Assembly: GCA_035651755.1 (NCBI GenBank)
Contig: DASRFA010000016.1
Location: 1-64,000, forward strand
Length of the DNA: 64,000 nucleotides
Reading direction: 5' to 3'
Source: DASRFA01 sp035651755
GTDB taxonomy: Bacteria; Desulfobacterota; Binatia; UBA12015
Positions 30,246 to 38,872 of this stretch are shown here, in pieces (position 1 is the first letter of the stretch; each line of letters begins with the position of its first letter). A program made the translations under genes and the position numbers. A model generated the notes under the pieces. That model was not told where the DNA came from, searched no databases, and was given only the letters and a program-made list of their open reading frames with translations.

Positions 30246-30585
30246 CGCCGACGCAGCCGAAGCCCGTTCGCGGGCAACCTTCGCCGACGCAGCCGAAGCC
30301 GGGTTTGCGGGCACTCTCCGCCGACGCAGCCGAAGCCGCGTTTGCGGGCAAGCGAGCGACTGTCGAACGAGCGGGACAATTCACCCGCCCCTACCTTGAT
30401 CCATGAAACAATTCGGGGCGCTCTTCTCCCCGCGACTGAGACCCGGAGCGAGCGCCCGCAAACGCGGCTTCGGCGACCGCAGGCAACCGGTCGAGCGCCC
30501 GCAAACACGGCTTCGGCGAACCACAGGCAAGCGGTCGAGCGCCCGCACACACGGCTCCCCCGGCCCACAGGCACTACGCGACCGC
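30246..30585. repeat. Palindromic intergenic element, copy C, with three nested arm units on each side
   Basis: The central inverted pair is a perfect 21-bp match at 30329-30349 (beginning GCCGAAGCCGCGTTTGCGGG) and 30454-30474, around a 104-bp core homologous to copy A in the opposite orientation. The left side repeats CGCCGACGCAGCCGAAGCC three times, starting near 30246, 30282 and 30319 (36-37 bp period). The right side repeats GAGCGCCCGCAAACxCGGCT three times, starting near 30450, 30493 and 30537 (43-44 bp period). Right-hand units are near reverse complements of left-hand units. It fills most of the 436-bp gap between the EamA and LOG genes; no gene is credible there. Confidence 0.85.
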
Positions 30586-30625
30586 TGCGCTTTCAGCGCG
30601 CGCCCGCTCGCGATACGAGCGTCGC

Positions 30626-31450
30626 ATGCGCGATCGCCTCCCGACTCCCCACCCGCGGGAGACGATCGACGTCGCCGCGCCCGCGCACTCGCCGCGCGGT
30701 CGCGGCGACCCGGCCACCGCGCACGGCGACCTGCCGTTCCTCGCCGGCCCGAGCAGCCGCGTCGCCGAGCTGCGGCGCGCGATCGGCATCTTCTTCGAGT
30801 TCATGCGCGGCTTCCGCGCGCTCCACTTCCGCGGCCCGTGCGTCACGGTCTTCGGATCGGCGCGCTTCAAGGAGGGGCATCCCTACTACCAGCTCGCGCG
30901 CGAGGCCGGCGCGCTGCTCGCACGCGAGGGCTTCGCCGTGATCACGGGCGGCGGTCCCGGCATCATGGAGGGCGCCAACCGGGGAGCGAAGGAGGCGGGC
31001 GGGTGCAGCGTCGGCTGCAACATCACGCTGCCGGTCGAGCAGCGCCCGAACCCGTACCTCGACGTGATGGTCGAGTTCCGGCACTTCTTCGTGCGCAAGG
31101 TGATGCTCGTCAAGTACTCCTACGCCTTCGTCGTCCTGCCCGGCGGCATCGGCACGATGGACGAGATCTTCGAGACCCTGACGCTGATCCAGACCGGCAA
31201 GATCGAGGATTTCCCGGTCGTGCTGCTCGGGACGGCGTACTGGAAGCCGATGCTCGACTGGCTGCGGGAGAAGATGGTGCGCGAGGGGACGATCGCCGCA
31301 GAGGACCTCGACCTCATGGCTGTGACCGACTCGCCCGGCGAAGCCGTGCAGCTCGTGGTCGAGGGCGCACGCCGCGCGCTCGCGCGGCGTCCCGCGGTCG
31401 CGGTTCGCCCCAGCCGCTGGCTCGGCGAAGCGAGCGCGGTGCGCGCATGA
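30626..31450 (+). CDS. LOG family protein (nucleotide 5'-monophosphate phosphoribohydrolase type)
   Basis: 274 residues. The LOG/lysine-decarboxylase-like Rossmann domain covers about residues 60-245. VTVFGSARFKEGHPYY opens it, GFAVITGGGPGIMEGANRGAKEAGG holds the first nucleotide-binding loop, and VVLPGGIGTMDEIFETLTLIQTGKIEDFPVVLLG carries the PGGxGTxxE signature. Family enzymes release the base from nucleoside monophosphates, and some make cytokinins. FVRKVMLVKYSYAFV supplies the conserved Arg-Lys. The first 50 residues are poorly conserved. The stop overlaps the ATG of the M20 peptidase gene by 4 bp. Confidence 0.9.
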   Translation: MRDRLPTPHPRETIDVAAPAHSPRGRGDPATAHGDLPFLAGPSSRVAELRRAIGIFFEFMRGFRALHFRGPCVTVFGSARFKEGHPYYQLAREAGALLAREGFAVITGGGPGIMEGANRGAKEAGGCSVGCNITLPVEQRPNPYLDVMVEFRHFFVRKVMLVKYSYAFVVLPGGIGTMDEIFETLTLIQTGKIEDFPVVLLGTAYWKPMLDWLREKMVREGTIAAEDLDLMAVTDSPGEAVQLVVEGARRALARRPAVAVRPSRWLGEASAVRA

Positions 31451-32955
31451 GCCCGCTCGAGGGGCGACGACCGCGAGCGCTCGCCGGTGCGACCGGCCTT
31501 GCGGCGCTGTGCGCGCTCGCCCTCGCGTCGGCGTGGAGCGACGGGACCGCGCGCGCGGCCCCGCGCGCGATGACGGCCGCTCCGGACTTCGACGCGGCGG
31601 CGCGCGCGGTCCGCGCGACGCTCGCGGACCTGGTCGCGGCGGATACGTCGAACCCTCCCGGGAACGAGAGCCGCGCTGCGCGGATCGCGGCAAAGCGCCT
31701 CGAGAAGGCCGGGATCCCGTTCGAGATCGACGCGTTCGCGCCCGGCCGCGAGAACCTCGTCGCCCGCCTGCGCGGCGACGGCACGCGCCGGCCGCTCCTT
31801 CTCCTCGCGCACACCGACGTCGTCGGCGCCGAGGGCCAGAGCTGGACGTCCGACCCGCATCGCATGGTCGAGCGCGACGGGTTCCTCGTCGGGCGCGGCG
31901 TGCTCGACGACCTCGGCATGGCCGCGGTCGCGCTCGAGGTCGTGATCCTGCTCCACGCGCAGCGAGCTCCGCTCGCGCGCGACGTCGTCCTCGCGTGGAC
32001 GGGCGACGAGGAGAGCGGCGGCCTCGGCATCCGCTGGCAGCTCGAGCATCGCCCGGAGACGATCGACGCGGAGATCGCGCTCAACGAGGGCGGCGCGCCG
32101 ATCCTCGACGAGGCGGGACGCGTCAAGCTCGTCGAGATGCAGGCGGCCGAGAAGCTCTACCAGGACTACACCATCCGCGCGCGCGGCCCGACCGGCCACT
32201 CGTCGGTGCCGGTCCCGGGAAACGCCATCTATCGGCTCGCGCGAGCGCTCGACCGGCTGGCGCAGCACCAGTTCCCGGCGCGCCTCCTCCCGGTGACGCG
32301 CGCGTGGCTCTCGGCGCGCGCGCCGCTCGAGCCACCGGAGCGCGCGCAGGCCATGAGCGCGCTGGCGGAGACCAAGGACCAGCTTCCGCCGGACGCGCTG
32401 CGCGTCGTCGAGGCGGACCCCACGCTCGCCGCGACGCTCCGCACGACCTGCGTCGCGACCATGCTCGGCGGTGGCACGCGCGTGAACGCGCTTCCCGCCG
32501 AGGCGACCGCGAACGTCAACTGCCGGATCCTCCCCGACGAGACCGCAGACGACGTGCAGCGCCAGCTCGCGGAGGTGTTCGCGGACCCCGAGCTCGCGAT
32601 CGAGCCGAGCCAGGAGTTCGGACACGCGACCCCGTCGCCCCTCGAGGGCGCGGTTCCGGACGCGGTCCGGAAGGTCGCGCCGGAGGTCTGGCCGGGCGCC
32701 GCGATCGTGCCGTTCATGGGGCGCGGCGCGACCGACTCCCGACACGTGCGCGCGCACGGCGTCGCCGCGTACGGCCTCGGGCCGATCGCCGTCACGGAGA
32801 ACGACGCGCGGCGGGCGCACGGGATCGACGAGCGCATCCCCGCCGCGAGCCTTCGCCCCGCGGTCGAGTTCTTCTACCGCCTCGTCGTCGCGCTCGCGGG
32901 CGCGGACGGCGGTGCCGTCCACGGCGCTGCCGCGGCCCACTCCACCGCGCCTTGA
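31447..32955 (+). CDS. M20/M25/M40 family zinc metallopeptidase, exported
   Basis: 502 residues, ATG overlapping the LOG stop. An N-terminal hydrophobic segment (ALAGATGLAALCALALASAW) ending near ARA-AP suggests export to the periplasm. Di-zinc ligands follow the M20 pattern: LLLAHTDVV, VGRGVLDDLGM, the base and ligand pair in WTGDEESGG, and a late His in DARRAHGIDERI. A dimerisation-domain insert starts near KLYQDYTIRARGPTGHSSVP. NVNCRILPDETADDVQ and FMGRGATDSRHVRAHG are further conserved blocks. It could be a carboxypeptidase or aminoacylase; the substrate is open. Confidence 0.92.
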   Translation: MSPLEGRRPRALAGATGLAALCALALASAWSDGTARAAPRAMTAAPDFDAAARAVRATLADLVAADTSNPPGNESRAARIAAKRLEKAGIPFEIDAFAPGRENLVARLRGDGTRRPLLLLAHTDVVGAEGQSWTSDPHRMVERDGFLVGRGVLDDLGMAAVALEVVILLHAQRAPLARDVVLAWTGDEESGGLGIRWQLEHRPETIDAEIALNEGGAPILDEAGRVKLVEMQAAEKLYQDYTIRARGPTGHSSVPVPGNAIYRLARALDRLAQHQFPARLLPVTRAWLSARAPLEPPERAQAMSALAETKDQLPPDALRVVEADPTLAATLRTTCVATMLGGGTRVNALPAEATANVNCRILPDETADDVQRQLAEVFADPELAIEPSQEFGHATPSPLEGAVPDAVRKVAPEVWPGAAIVPFMGRGATDSRHVRAHGVAAYGLGPIAVTENDARRAHGIDERIPAASLRPAVEFFYRLVVALAGADGGAVHGAAAAHSTAP

Positions 32956-33013
32956 CAGCGCTCCGCGCCCGGCGCGAAGTGCGGCGCGGAACGGTGCGCG
33001 AGGAGGTGGCGGA

Positions 33014-36000
33014 ATGGGGGTCGTGAAGCGGTTGCGCCTGGCGTGCGCGCTCGTCGCCGTCGCGGCCACCGCGCGCGCGGCGCAGATCGAGGACGTCTCG
33101 CCGCGAGGCACCGTCAAGCAACCGAGGCAGGTGACGGTGCGCTTCGGCGCCCCCATGGTCGCGCTCGGCGACCCGCGCGCCGCAGCGCCGTTCGCGGTCG
33201 CGTGCACGCCGCCCGTCGCGGGCAGCGGCCACTGGATCGACAGCAGGACGTACGCGGTCGAGCTCGCGCGCGAGCTGCCGGGCGGCGAGCGCTGCGCGAT
33301 CGACCTCCTCCCTGACCTCCGCGACCGCGCCGGTCGCCCGGTCGAGGGCGAGCGGCACTTCGAGTTCTCGACCGGCGGACCGTCCGTCACCGAGACGCGC
33401 CCTGCCGAAGGCTCGGAGATCGCCGAGGACCAGGCGTTCGTCCTCGTGCTCGACGCCGACCCGAAGCCGGCGTCGGTCGAGGCGCACGCCTACTTCGCCG
33501 CCGACGGCATCGCGGAGCGCATCCCGGTCGCGATCGCGAGCGCGGACGTCCGCACCGCGATCCTCGCGCTCGATCCGGACGATCGGCCGACCGGACCGGT
33601 CCTCGTGCTGCAGGCGCGGCAGCGCTTTCCCGCCGAGGCCGCGGTCAAGCTCGTGTGGGGCCCGGGGATCGAGAGCGCGACCGGCATCGCGACCGCCGAG
33701 GAGCAGTCGTTCGAGTACAAGACCCGGCCCGCCTTCCGCGCCGAGATCCGCTGCGAGCGCGAGAGCGCGCGCGCCGGCTGCGTCCCGCTCGCGGCGATCT
33801 CGCTCCGCTTCACCGCGAGCGTCGACGCGGCGGCCGCCGCGCGGGTCGCGCTCGTCGGCCCGGACGGGAAGCGCTTCGCGCAGGAGCCGCCCGACACGCC
33901 CGACCCGCAGGTGACGCGCGTGACCTTCGCGCCGCCCTTCCCGCCCGCGACCGCGCTCCGCGTCGACGTCCCTGCCGACCTCCACGACGACGCCGGCCGT
34001 CCGCTCGCGAACGCCGACGAGCTGCGCACGCTGCCGCTCCAGGTCGACGCCGTTCCGCCGCTCGCGAAGTTCGCCGCCCGCTTCGGCATCCTGGAGGCGA
34101 AGGCCGACCCGGCACTCCCCGTCACGATTCGCGGCCTCGAGCCGGCGGTTCGGACGCAGGTGCTGGACGTCGGCGCGCAGGCGGCCGGCGCGAAGGCGCC
34201 CGCGTCCGAAGGCGACGCGAAGACGCTGCGCACCGGCGCGAGCGCGACTGCGGTCGCGCTCCCGACCGATCGGCCGGGCGAGATCATCCGCTGGCTGCTC
34301 CGCGTCGCGGGCGCTCGTCGCGACCGCTCGGTCTTCGCGGGACGGCCCCTCGGCGACCGCGTGCGTTCGTTCGACCTGCCCCAGCCCGACGGCCAGGCGA
34401 TGCAGGTCGTCGGCCTGCCGCTCGAGCGGCCCGGCATCTACGTCGTCGAGCTCGCGAGCCGCGCGCTCGGAACGGCGCTCCTCGACGCCGACAAGCCGAT
34501 GTACGTGTCGGCCGCGGCGCTCGTGACGGACGTCGCGGTGCACTTCCAGTGGGGGCGCGAGAGCTCGCTCGTCTGGGTGACGTCGCTCGAGAAGGCGAAC
34601 CCGATCCCGGATGCCGACGTCGCCGTGCACGACTGCGCCGGCAAGGTCCTCTGGCAGGGCCGGAGCGACGCCGACGGGATCGCGCGCATCGGTCGGCTGC
34701 CGCGCGAGGTCGACCTCCCGGTCTGCAAGGACCCGACCAGCGACGACGAGCCGGACGAGTCGCACGACTACGAGGGCTCGCGCGTCCTCTCGAACTTGAC
34801 CTCCGGCATCTTCGTCACCGCGCGCAGCGGCGACGACCTCGGCTTCGTCCACTCGAGCTGGAACGAGGGCATCGAGAACTTCCGCTGGAACCTGCCGAGC
34901 GAGCCGTGGCAGGGCCCGTACGCCGCCCACACGATCCTCGCGCGGGCGCTCCTCCGCGCGGGCGAGACCGCGTACATGAAGCACGTCTTCCGCGTGGAGA
35001 CCGGGGCGGGCTTCGCGCTCGCCAAGCCGGACGAGCGCCCTTCGCGGCTCGTCGTCCGGCACGTCGGAAGCGACACCGAGATCCCGCTCCCGCTCGTCTG
35101 GAACGCGGACGGGACCGCCGAGACGGCGTGGGCGATCCCGCGCGAGGCGAAGCTCGGGCGCTACCAGGTCGTCCTGCTGCGCCCCGCGCGCGGCGAGGCG
35201 ATGGCCCCTGGAGCGAACGCCGGCGCCAGCGCCGGGCGCGATCCGGCCGCCACGCCGACCCCGCCGCCGCCGTACGTCTCGCTCGGGTCGACGGAGGAAT
35301 CCCAGAAGGAGTGGATTGCCGGCGAGCTCCGGGTCGAGGAGTTCCGCGTTCCGCTGCTGCGCGCGTCGCTCCAGCTGCCGGCGGGGCCGCTCGTCGCGCC
35401 GCACGAGGTGCCGGCGGACGTCGCCATCCGGTACCTCGCGGGCGGCGCGGCCGGCGGGCTGCCGATCACGGTCCGGAGCCGCGTCGCCCCGGCCGACCTC
35501 GTGCCGGCCGCCGGCCTCGAGGGCTTCGCGATCGCGAACGGAGCCGTCGAGGCAGGAATCGAACGCCTGGGCGGAGAAGCCGCGAGCGACGGCGCAGGCG
35601 GAGATGCCGGCGGCAACGCCGGCGCGGCGAGCCGCGCGCGCGGCGCCGTCGCGACCCGCGAGCAGCTCCGCCTCGACGCCGCGGGCGCCGCGCGCGCGCT
35701 GTTGCGCGATCTCCCGCCGGTGCGGCAGCCCGCGAAGCTCCTCGTCGAGGTCGAGTTCCGCGATCCGAACGGCGAATCGCAGACCGCGTCCGCCAGCACT
35801 CCGCTCTGGCCGGCCGCGCTCGTCCCTGCGTTGCAGGCGGAGTATCGCCGCGACGCGAAGCGGAAGATCACGGCGGACGTGGCGGTGATCGATCCGGCGC
35901 AGAAGCCCGTCGCCGGCGTTCCCGTCGTCGTCGAGGCGTTCCGCCGCTTCACGTACACGAACCGCCAGCGGGTCGTCGGCGGCTTCTACGCGTACCAGGA

Positions 36001-38872
36001 CGTCGAGGAGACCCGCCGCCTGAAGACGCTCTGCCGCGGCCGCACCGACGCGGCGGGACGCCTGCGCTGCGTCCGGCGCGCGCCTTCCGACGGCGACCTC
36101 ATCGTGCAGGCCCGGATCGCCGACGCGGAGGGGCGTCCGAGCGCCGCGCACGTCGACGTCTGGGTGCCCGGCCGCGACGACGCGTGGTTCCGCATGGCGG
36201 ACGGCGACCGCATCGACCTGATCCCCGAGCGGAAGCGCTGGGAGCCCGGCGAGACCGCGCGCCTCCAGGTGCGGATGCCGTTCCGGCGCGCGACCGCCCT
36301 CGTGACGGTCGCGCGCGAGGGCGTCCTCGACGCCCGCGTCGTCGAGCTCGCCGGCAAGGACCCCGCGGTCGAGGTCCCGATCCGCGACGCCTACTCGCCG
36401 AACGCGTTCGTCGAGGTGCTGGCGGTGCGCGGCCGGGTCGCGAGCATCTCGCCGACCGCGCTCGTCGACCTCGGGAAGCCGGCGTTCAAGCTCGGCATCG
36501 CGCCGCTCGACGTCGGCTGGCGTCCGCACGAGATCAACGTGAACGTCGCGCCCGAGCGGTCGGTGGTCGAAGCCCGGGCCACCGTGCACGTCGACATCGC
36601 GGCCGCAGCGAGCGCCGGCGAGGCGCTCCCCTCGGATGCGGCGGTCGCGGTCGCGGCGGTCGACGAGGGCCTCCTCGAGCTCCTCCCGAACCCGAGCGTC
36701 GACCTCCTGAGCGCGATGATGGGCCGGCGCGGCGACCTGGTCGAGACGTCGACGTCGCAGCTCGAGGTCGTCGGCAAGCGGCACTTCGGGAAGAAGGCGA
36801 TGCCGACCGGCGGCGGCGGCGGACGCCAGGCGACGCGCGAGCTCTTCGACACGCTCCTCCTCTGGCGCGGGCGGGTTCCGCTCGACGCCGCCGGCCGAGC
36901 CGCCGTCGACGTCCCGCTGAACGACTCGCTCACGAGCTTCCGCATCGTGGCGGTCGCGACGGCGGGCGCGGGTCTCTTCGGGACCGGCGAGGCCACGATC
37001 CGCGCGACCAAGGACCTGATGGTCCTCTCCGGTCTCCCGCCGGTCGTCCGGACGGGAGACCGCTACCGCGCGGAGTTCACGGTGCGGAACACGACCGATC
37101 GCCCGCTGTCGGTCGCGGTCTCGGGACGGGCCGCCGGGCTCGCGGAGCCGGAGCTCGCGGCGCGCGACGTCGCGCTCGCGCCCGGCGAGGCCAAGGTCGT
37201 CGCGTGGGACGTGGTCGCGCCCGCGAGCGAGGGAACGCTCCGCTTCGTAGTCGCGGCCCAAGCCGACGGCGGCGCCGCCGACCGGCTCGCGGTCGAGGAG
37301 CGCGTCGCCGCCGCCGTGCCGGTCAGGACCCTGCAGGCGACGCTCGCACAGGCCGGCGGGCCCGAGCCGCTCGCCGAGCCGATCGCACGCCCGGCCGATG
37401 CGCTTCCCGGCCGCGGCGGGATCGAAGTCGCGCTCGCGCCGAGCGTCGCCGCCGGTCTCGCCGGGGTGCGCGACTGGATGGCGCGCTACCCGTACCGCTG
37501 CCTCGAGCAGCGCATCTCGCGCGCGATCGCGCTCGGCGACGACGCGCTCTGGAGCGAGACCGCGGCCGCGATCGCGTCCTCGCTCGACGGCGACGGGCTC
37601 GCGAAGTTCTTCCCGTCGCTGTCCTGGGGCGACCCGTCGCTCACGGCGTACGCGATCGAGGTCAGCCGCGCCGCGAAGCGCGACCTGCCGGCGCCCGCGC
37701 TGGATCGCATGAAGCAGGGCCTCCGCGCCTTCATCGACGGCACGCTCTCGCATCGCGAGCCGGTCGCGCCCGACTTGACGCTCCGCAAGCTCGAGGCGGC
37801 GGCCGCGCTCGCCGCTGCGGGCGTGGACGAGCCGGGGCTCGTCTCGTCGATCTCGATCGAGCCGGCGCTCTGGCCGACCTCGGCCGTGCTCGACTGGTGG
37901 ACCTTCCTCCTCCGCACGCGGTCGTGGCCGGCGCGCGAGCGCGGCGCGCGGCTGGCCGAGGCCGAGCAGGTGCTGCGCGCGCGCCTCGAGCTCGGCGGCA
38001 CGGCGCTCGCGTTCAGCGGCGGCGGACCGTCCGACGCGGGCCGCCCGTTCGCGAGAGAGGACGTCGACGCGGTCCGCCTCGCGTGGCTCGCCGTCGACAG
38101 CGGAGCGTGGCGCCCCGACCAGGCGCGCGTCGTCCGCGGCGCCCTGGCGCGCCAGCGCCGCGGGCGATGGGAGACGACGGTCGCGAACGCTTGGGGCACG
38201 GTCGCAATCGGGCGCTTCGCGGCCGCCTGGGAGAGCGCGCCGGTCGCCGGCGAGACGGTGGCGCGCCTCGGCGCGACCGCGCGGACGCTCGGGTGGTCGA
38301 GCTCGCCCGCCGGCGGAGCGCTCGACTTCCCGTGGCCGGACGCGCCCGGCGAGCTCGCGATCGAGCAGCGCGGAACCGGGCGGCCGTGGGTCACCGTGAC
38401 GACGCGTGCCGCGATCCCGCTCGCCGCTCCGCTCGTGGCCGGCTACCGGATCGCGCGCAGCACGACGGCGATCGATCAGCGAGCTGCCGGGCGTTGGAGC
38501 GTCGGCGACACGCTTCGAGTGCGGCTCGAGATCGAGGCGGCCTCGGACCTGCCGTGGGTCGTCGTCGACGATCCCGTGCCCGCCGGGGCGTCGTTCCTCG
38601 CGCGCGGCTTCGCGACCGACTCGTCGCTCGCCGCGCCGACCCCGGCCGCCGACGATGCCGCGGATGCCGTCCTGCCGGCGTACGAGGAGAAGACCTTCGA
38701 GGCGTACCGCGCGTACTACGAGCGCGTCGCGGCGGGGCGGCTCGTCGTCGAGTACGCGATCCGGCTGAACCAGGCGGGGACGTTCCAGATGCCGCCGACG
38801 CACGTCGAGGCGCTCTACGCGCCCGAGATGCTCGGCGAGCTGCCGAACGATCCGGTCGAGGTCGCGCCGTGA
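33014..38872 (+). CDS. Bacterial alpha-2-macroglobulin family protein with thioester motif
   Basis: 1952 residues from the ATG at 33014, placed just after GAGGAGG and opening a Sec signal peptide (MGVVKRLRLACALVAVAATARA). Macroglobulin-like domains fill the first two thirds. The A2M family segment is FDTLLLWRGRVPLDAAGRAAVDVPLNDSLTSFRIVAVA, and the thioester motif CLEQ lies in YPYRCLEQRISRAI at residues 1496-1499. The closing domain has DDPVPAGASFLARGF and YEYAIRLN-type strands. Bacterial A2Ms of this type trap proteases in the periplasm and are usually encoded beside PBP1C, as here (4-bp GTGA overlap). Unlike E. coli YfhM, no good lipobox is present, so it may be soluble. Confidence 0.95.
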   Translation: MGVVKRLRLACALVAVAATARAAQIEDVSPRGTVKQPRQVTVRFGAPMVALGDPRAAAPFAVACTPPVAGSGHWIDSRTYAVELARELPGGERCAIDLLPDLRDRAGRPVEGERHFEFSTGGPSVTETRPAEGSEIAEDQAFVLVLDADPKPASVEAHAYFAADGIAERIPVAIASADVRTAILALDPDDRPTGPVLVLQARQRFPAEAAVKLVWGPGIESATGIATAEEQSFEYKTRPAFRAEIRCERESARAGCVPLAAISLRFTASVDAAAAARVALVGPDGKRFAQEPPDTPDPQVTRVTFAPPFPPATALRVDVPADLHDDAGRPLANADELRTLPLQVDAVPPLAKFAARFGILEAKADPALPVTIRGLEPAVRTQVLDVGAQAAGAKAPASEGDAKTLRTGASATAVALPTDRPGEIIRWLLRVAGARRDRSVFAGRPLGDRVRSFDLPQPDGQAMQVVGLPLERPGIYVVELASRALGTALLDADKPMYVSAAALVTDVAVHFQWGRESSLVWVTSLEKANPIPDADVAVHDCAGKVLWQGRSDADGIARIGRLPREVDLPVCKDPTSDDEPDESHDYEGSRVLSNLTSGIFVTARSGDDLGFVHSSWNEGIENFRWNLPSEPWQGPYAAHTILARALLRAGETAYMKHVFRVETGAGFALAKPDERPSRLVVRHVGSDTEIPLPLVWNADGTAETAWAIPREAKLGRYQVVLLRPARGEAMAPGANAGASAGRDPAATPTPPPPYVSLGSTEESQKEWIAGELRVEEFRVPLLRASLQLPAGPLVAPHEVPADVAIRYLAGGAAGGLPITVRSRVAPADLVPAAGLEGFAIANGAVEAGIERLGGEAASDGAGGDAGGNAGAASRARGAVATREQLRLDAAGAARALLRDLPPVRQPAKLLVEVEFRDPNGESQTASASTPLWPAALVPALQAEYRRDAKRKITADVAVIDPAQKPVAGVPVVVEAFRRFTYTNRQRVVGGFYAYQDVEETRRLKTLCRGRTDAAGRLRCVRRAPSDGDLIVQARIADAEGRPSAAHVDVWVPGRDDAWFRMADGDRIDLIPERKRWEPGETARLQVRMPFRRATALVTVAREGVLDARVVELAGKDPAVEVPIRDAYSPNAFVEVLAVRGRVASISPTALVDLGKPAFKLGIAPLDVGWRPHEINVNVAPERSVVEARATVHVDIAAAASAGEALPSDAAVAVAAVDEGLLELLPNPSVDLLSAMMGRRGDLVETSTSQLEVVGKRHFGKKAMPTGGGGGRQATRELFDTLLLWRGRVPLDAAGRAAVDVPLNDSLTSFRIVAVATAGAGLFGTGEATIRATKDLMVLSGLPPVVRTGDRYRAEFTVRNTTDRPLSVAVSGRAAGLAEPELAARDVALAPGEAKVVAWDVVAPASEGTLRFVVAAQADGGAADRLAVEERVAAAVPVRTLQATLAQAGGPEPLAEPIARPADALPGRGGIEVALAPSVAAGLAGVRDWMARYPYRCLEQRISRAIALGDDALWSETAAAIASSLDGDGLAKFFPSLSWGDPSLTAYAIEVSRAAKRDLPAPALDRMKQGLRAFIDGTLSHREPVAPDLTLRKLEAAAALAAAGVDEPGLVSSISIEPALWPTSAVLDWWTFLLRTRSWPARERGARLAEAEQVLRARLELGGTALAFSGGGPSDAGRPFAREDVDAVRLAWLAVDSGAWRPDQARVVRGALARQRRGRWETTVANAWGTVAIGRFAAAWESAPVAGETVARLGATARTLGWSSSPAGGALDFPWPDAPGELAIEQRGTGRPWVTVTTRAAIPLAAPLVAGYRIARSTTAIDQRAAGRWSVGDTLRVRLEIEAASDLPWVVVDDPVPAGASFLARGFATDSSLAAPTPAADDAADAVLPAYEEKTFEAYRAYYERVAAGRLVVEYAIRLNQAGTFQMPPTHVEALYAPEMLGELPNDPVEVAP

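Noticed and set aside
30246..30585. CRISPR array
   Set aside because: Repeats are imperfect, occur in both orientations around a core, and the intervals are not unique spacers; no cas genes are present.
32952..32980. Sigma-70 promoter for the A2M gene (TTGACA at 32952)
   Set aside because: The -35 hexamer is good but the sequence 17 bp downstream (CGAAGT) is a poor -10, and it overlaps the M20 stop codon.
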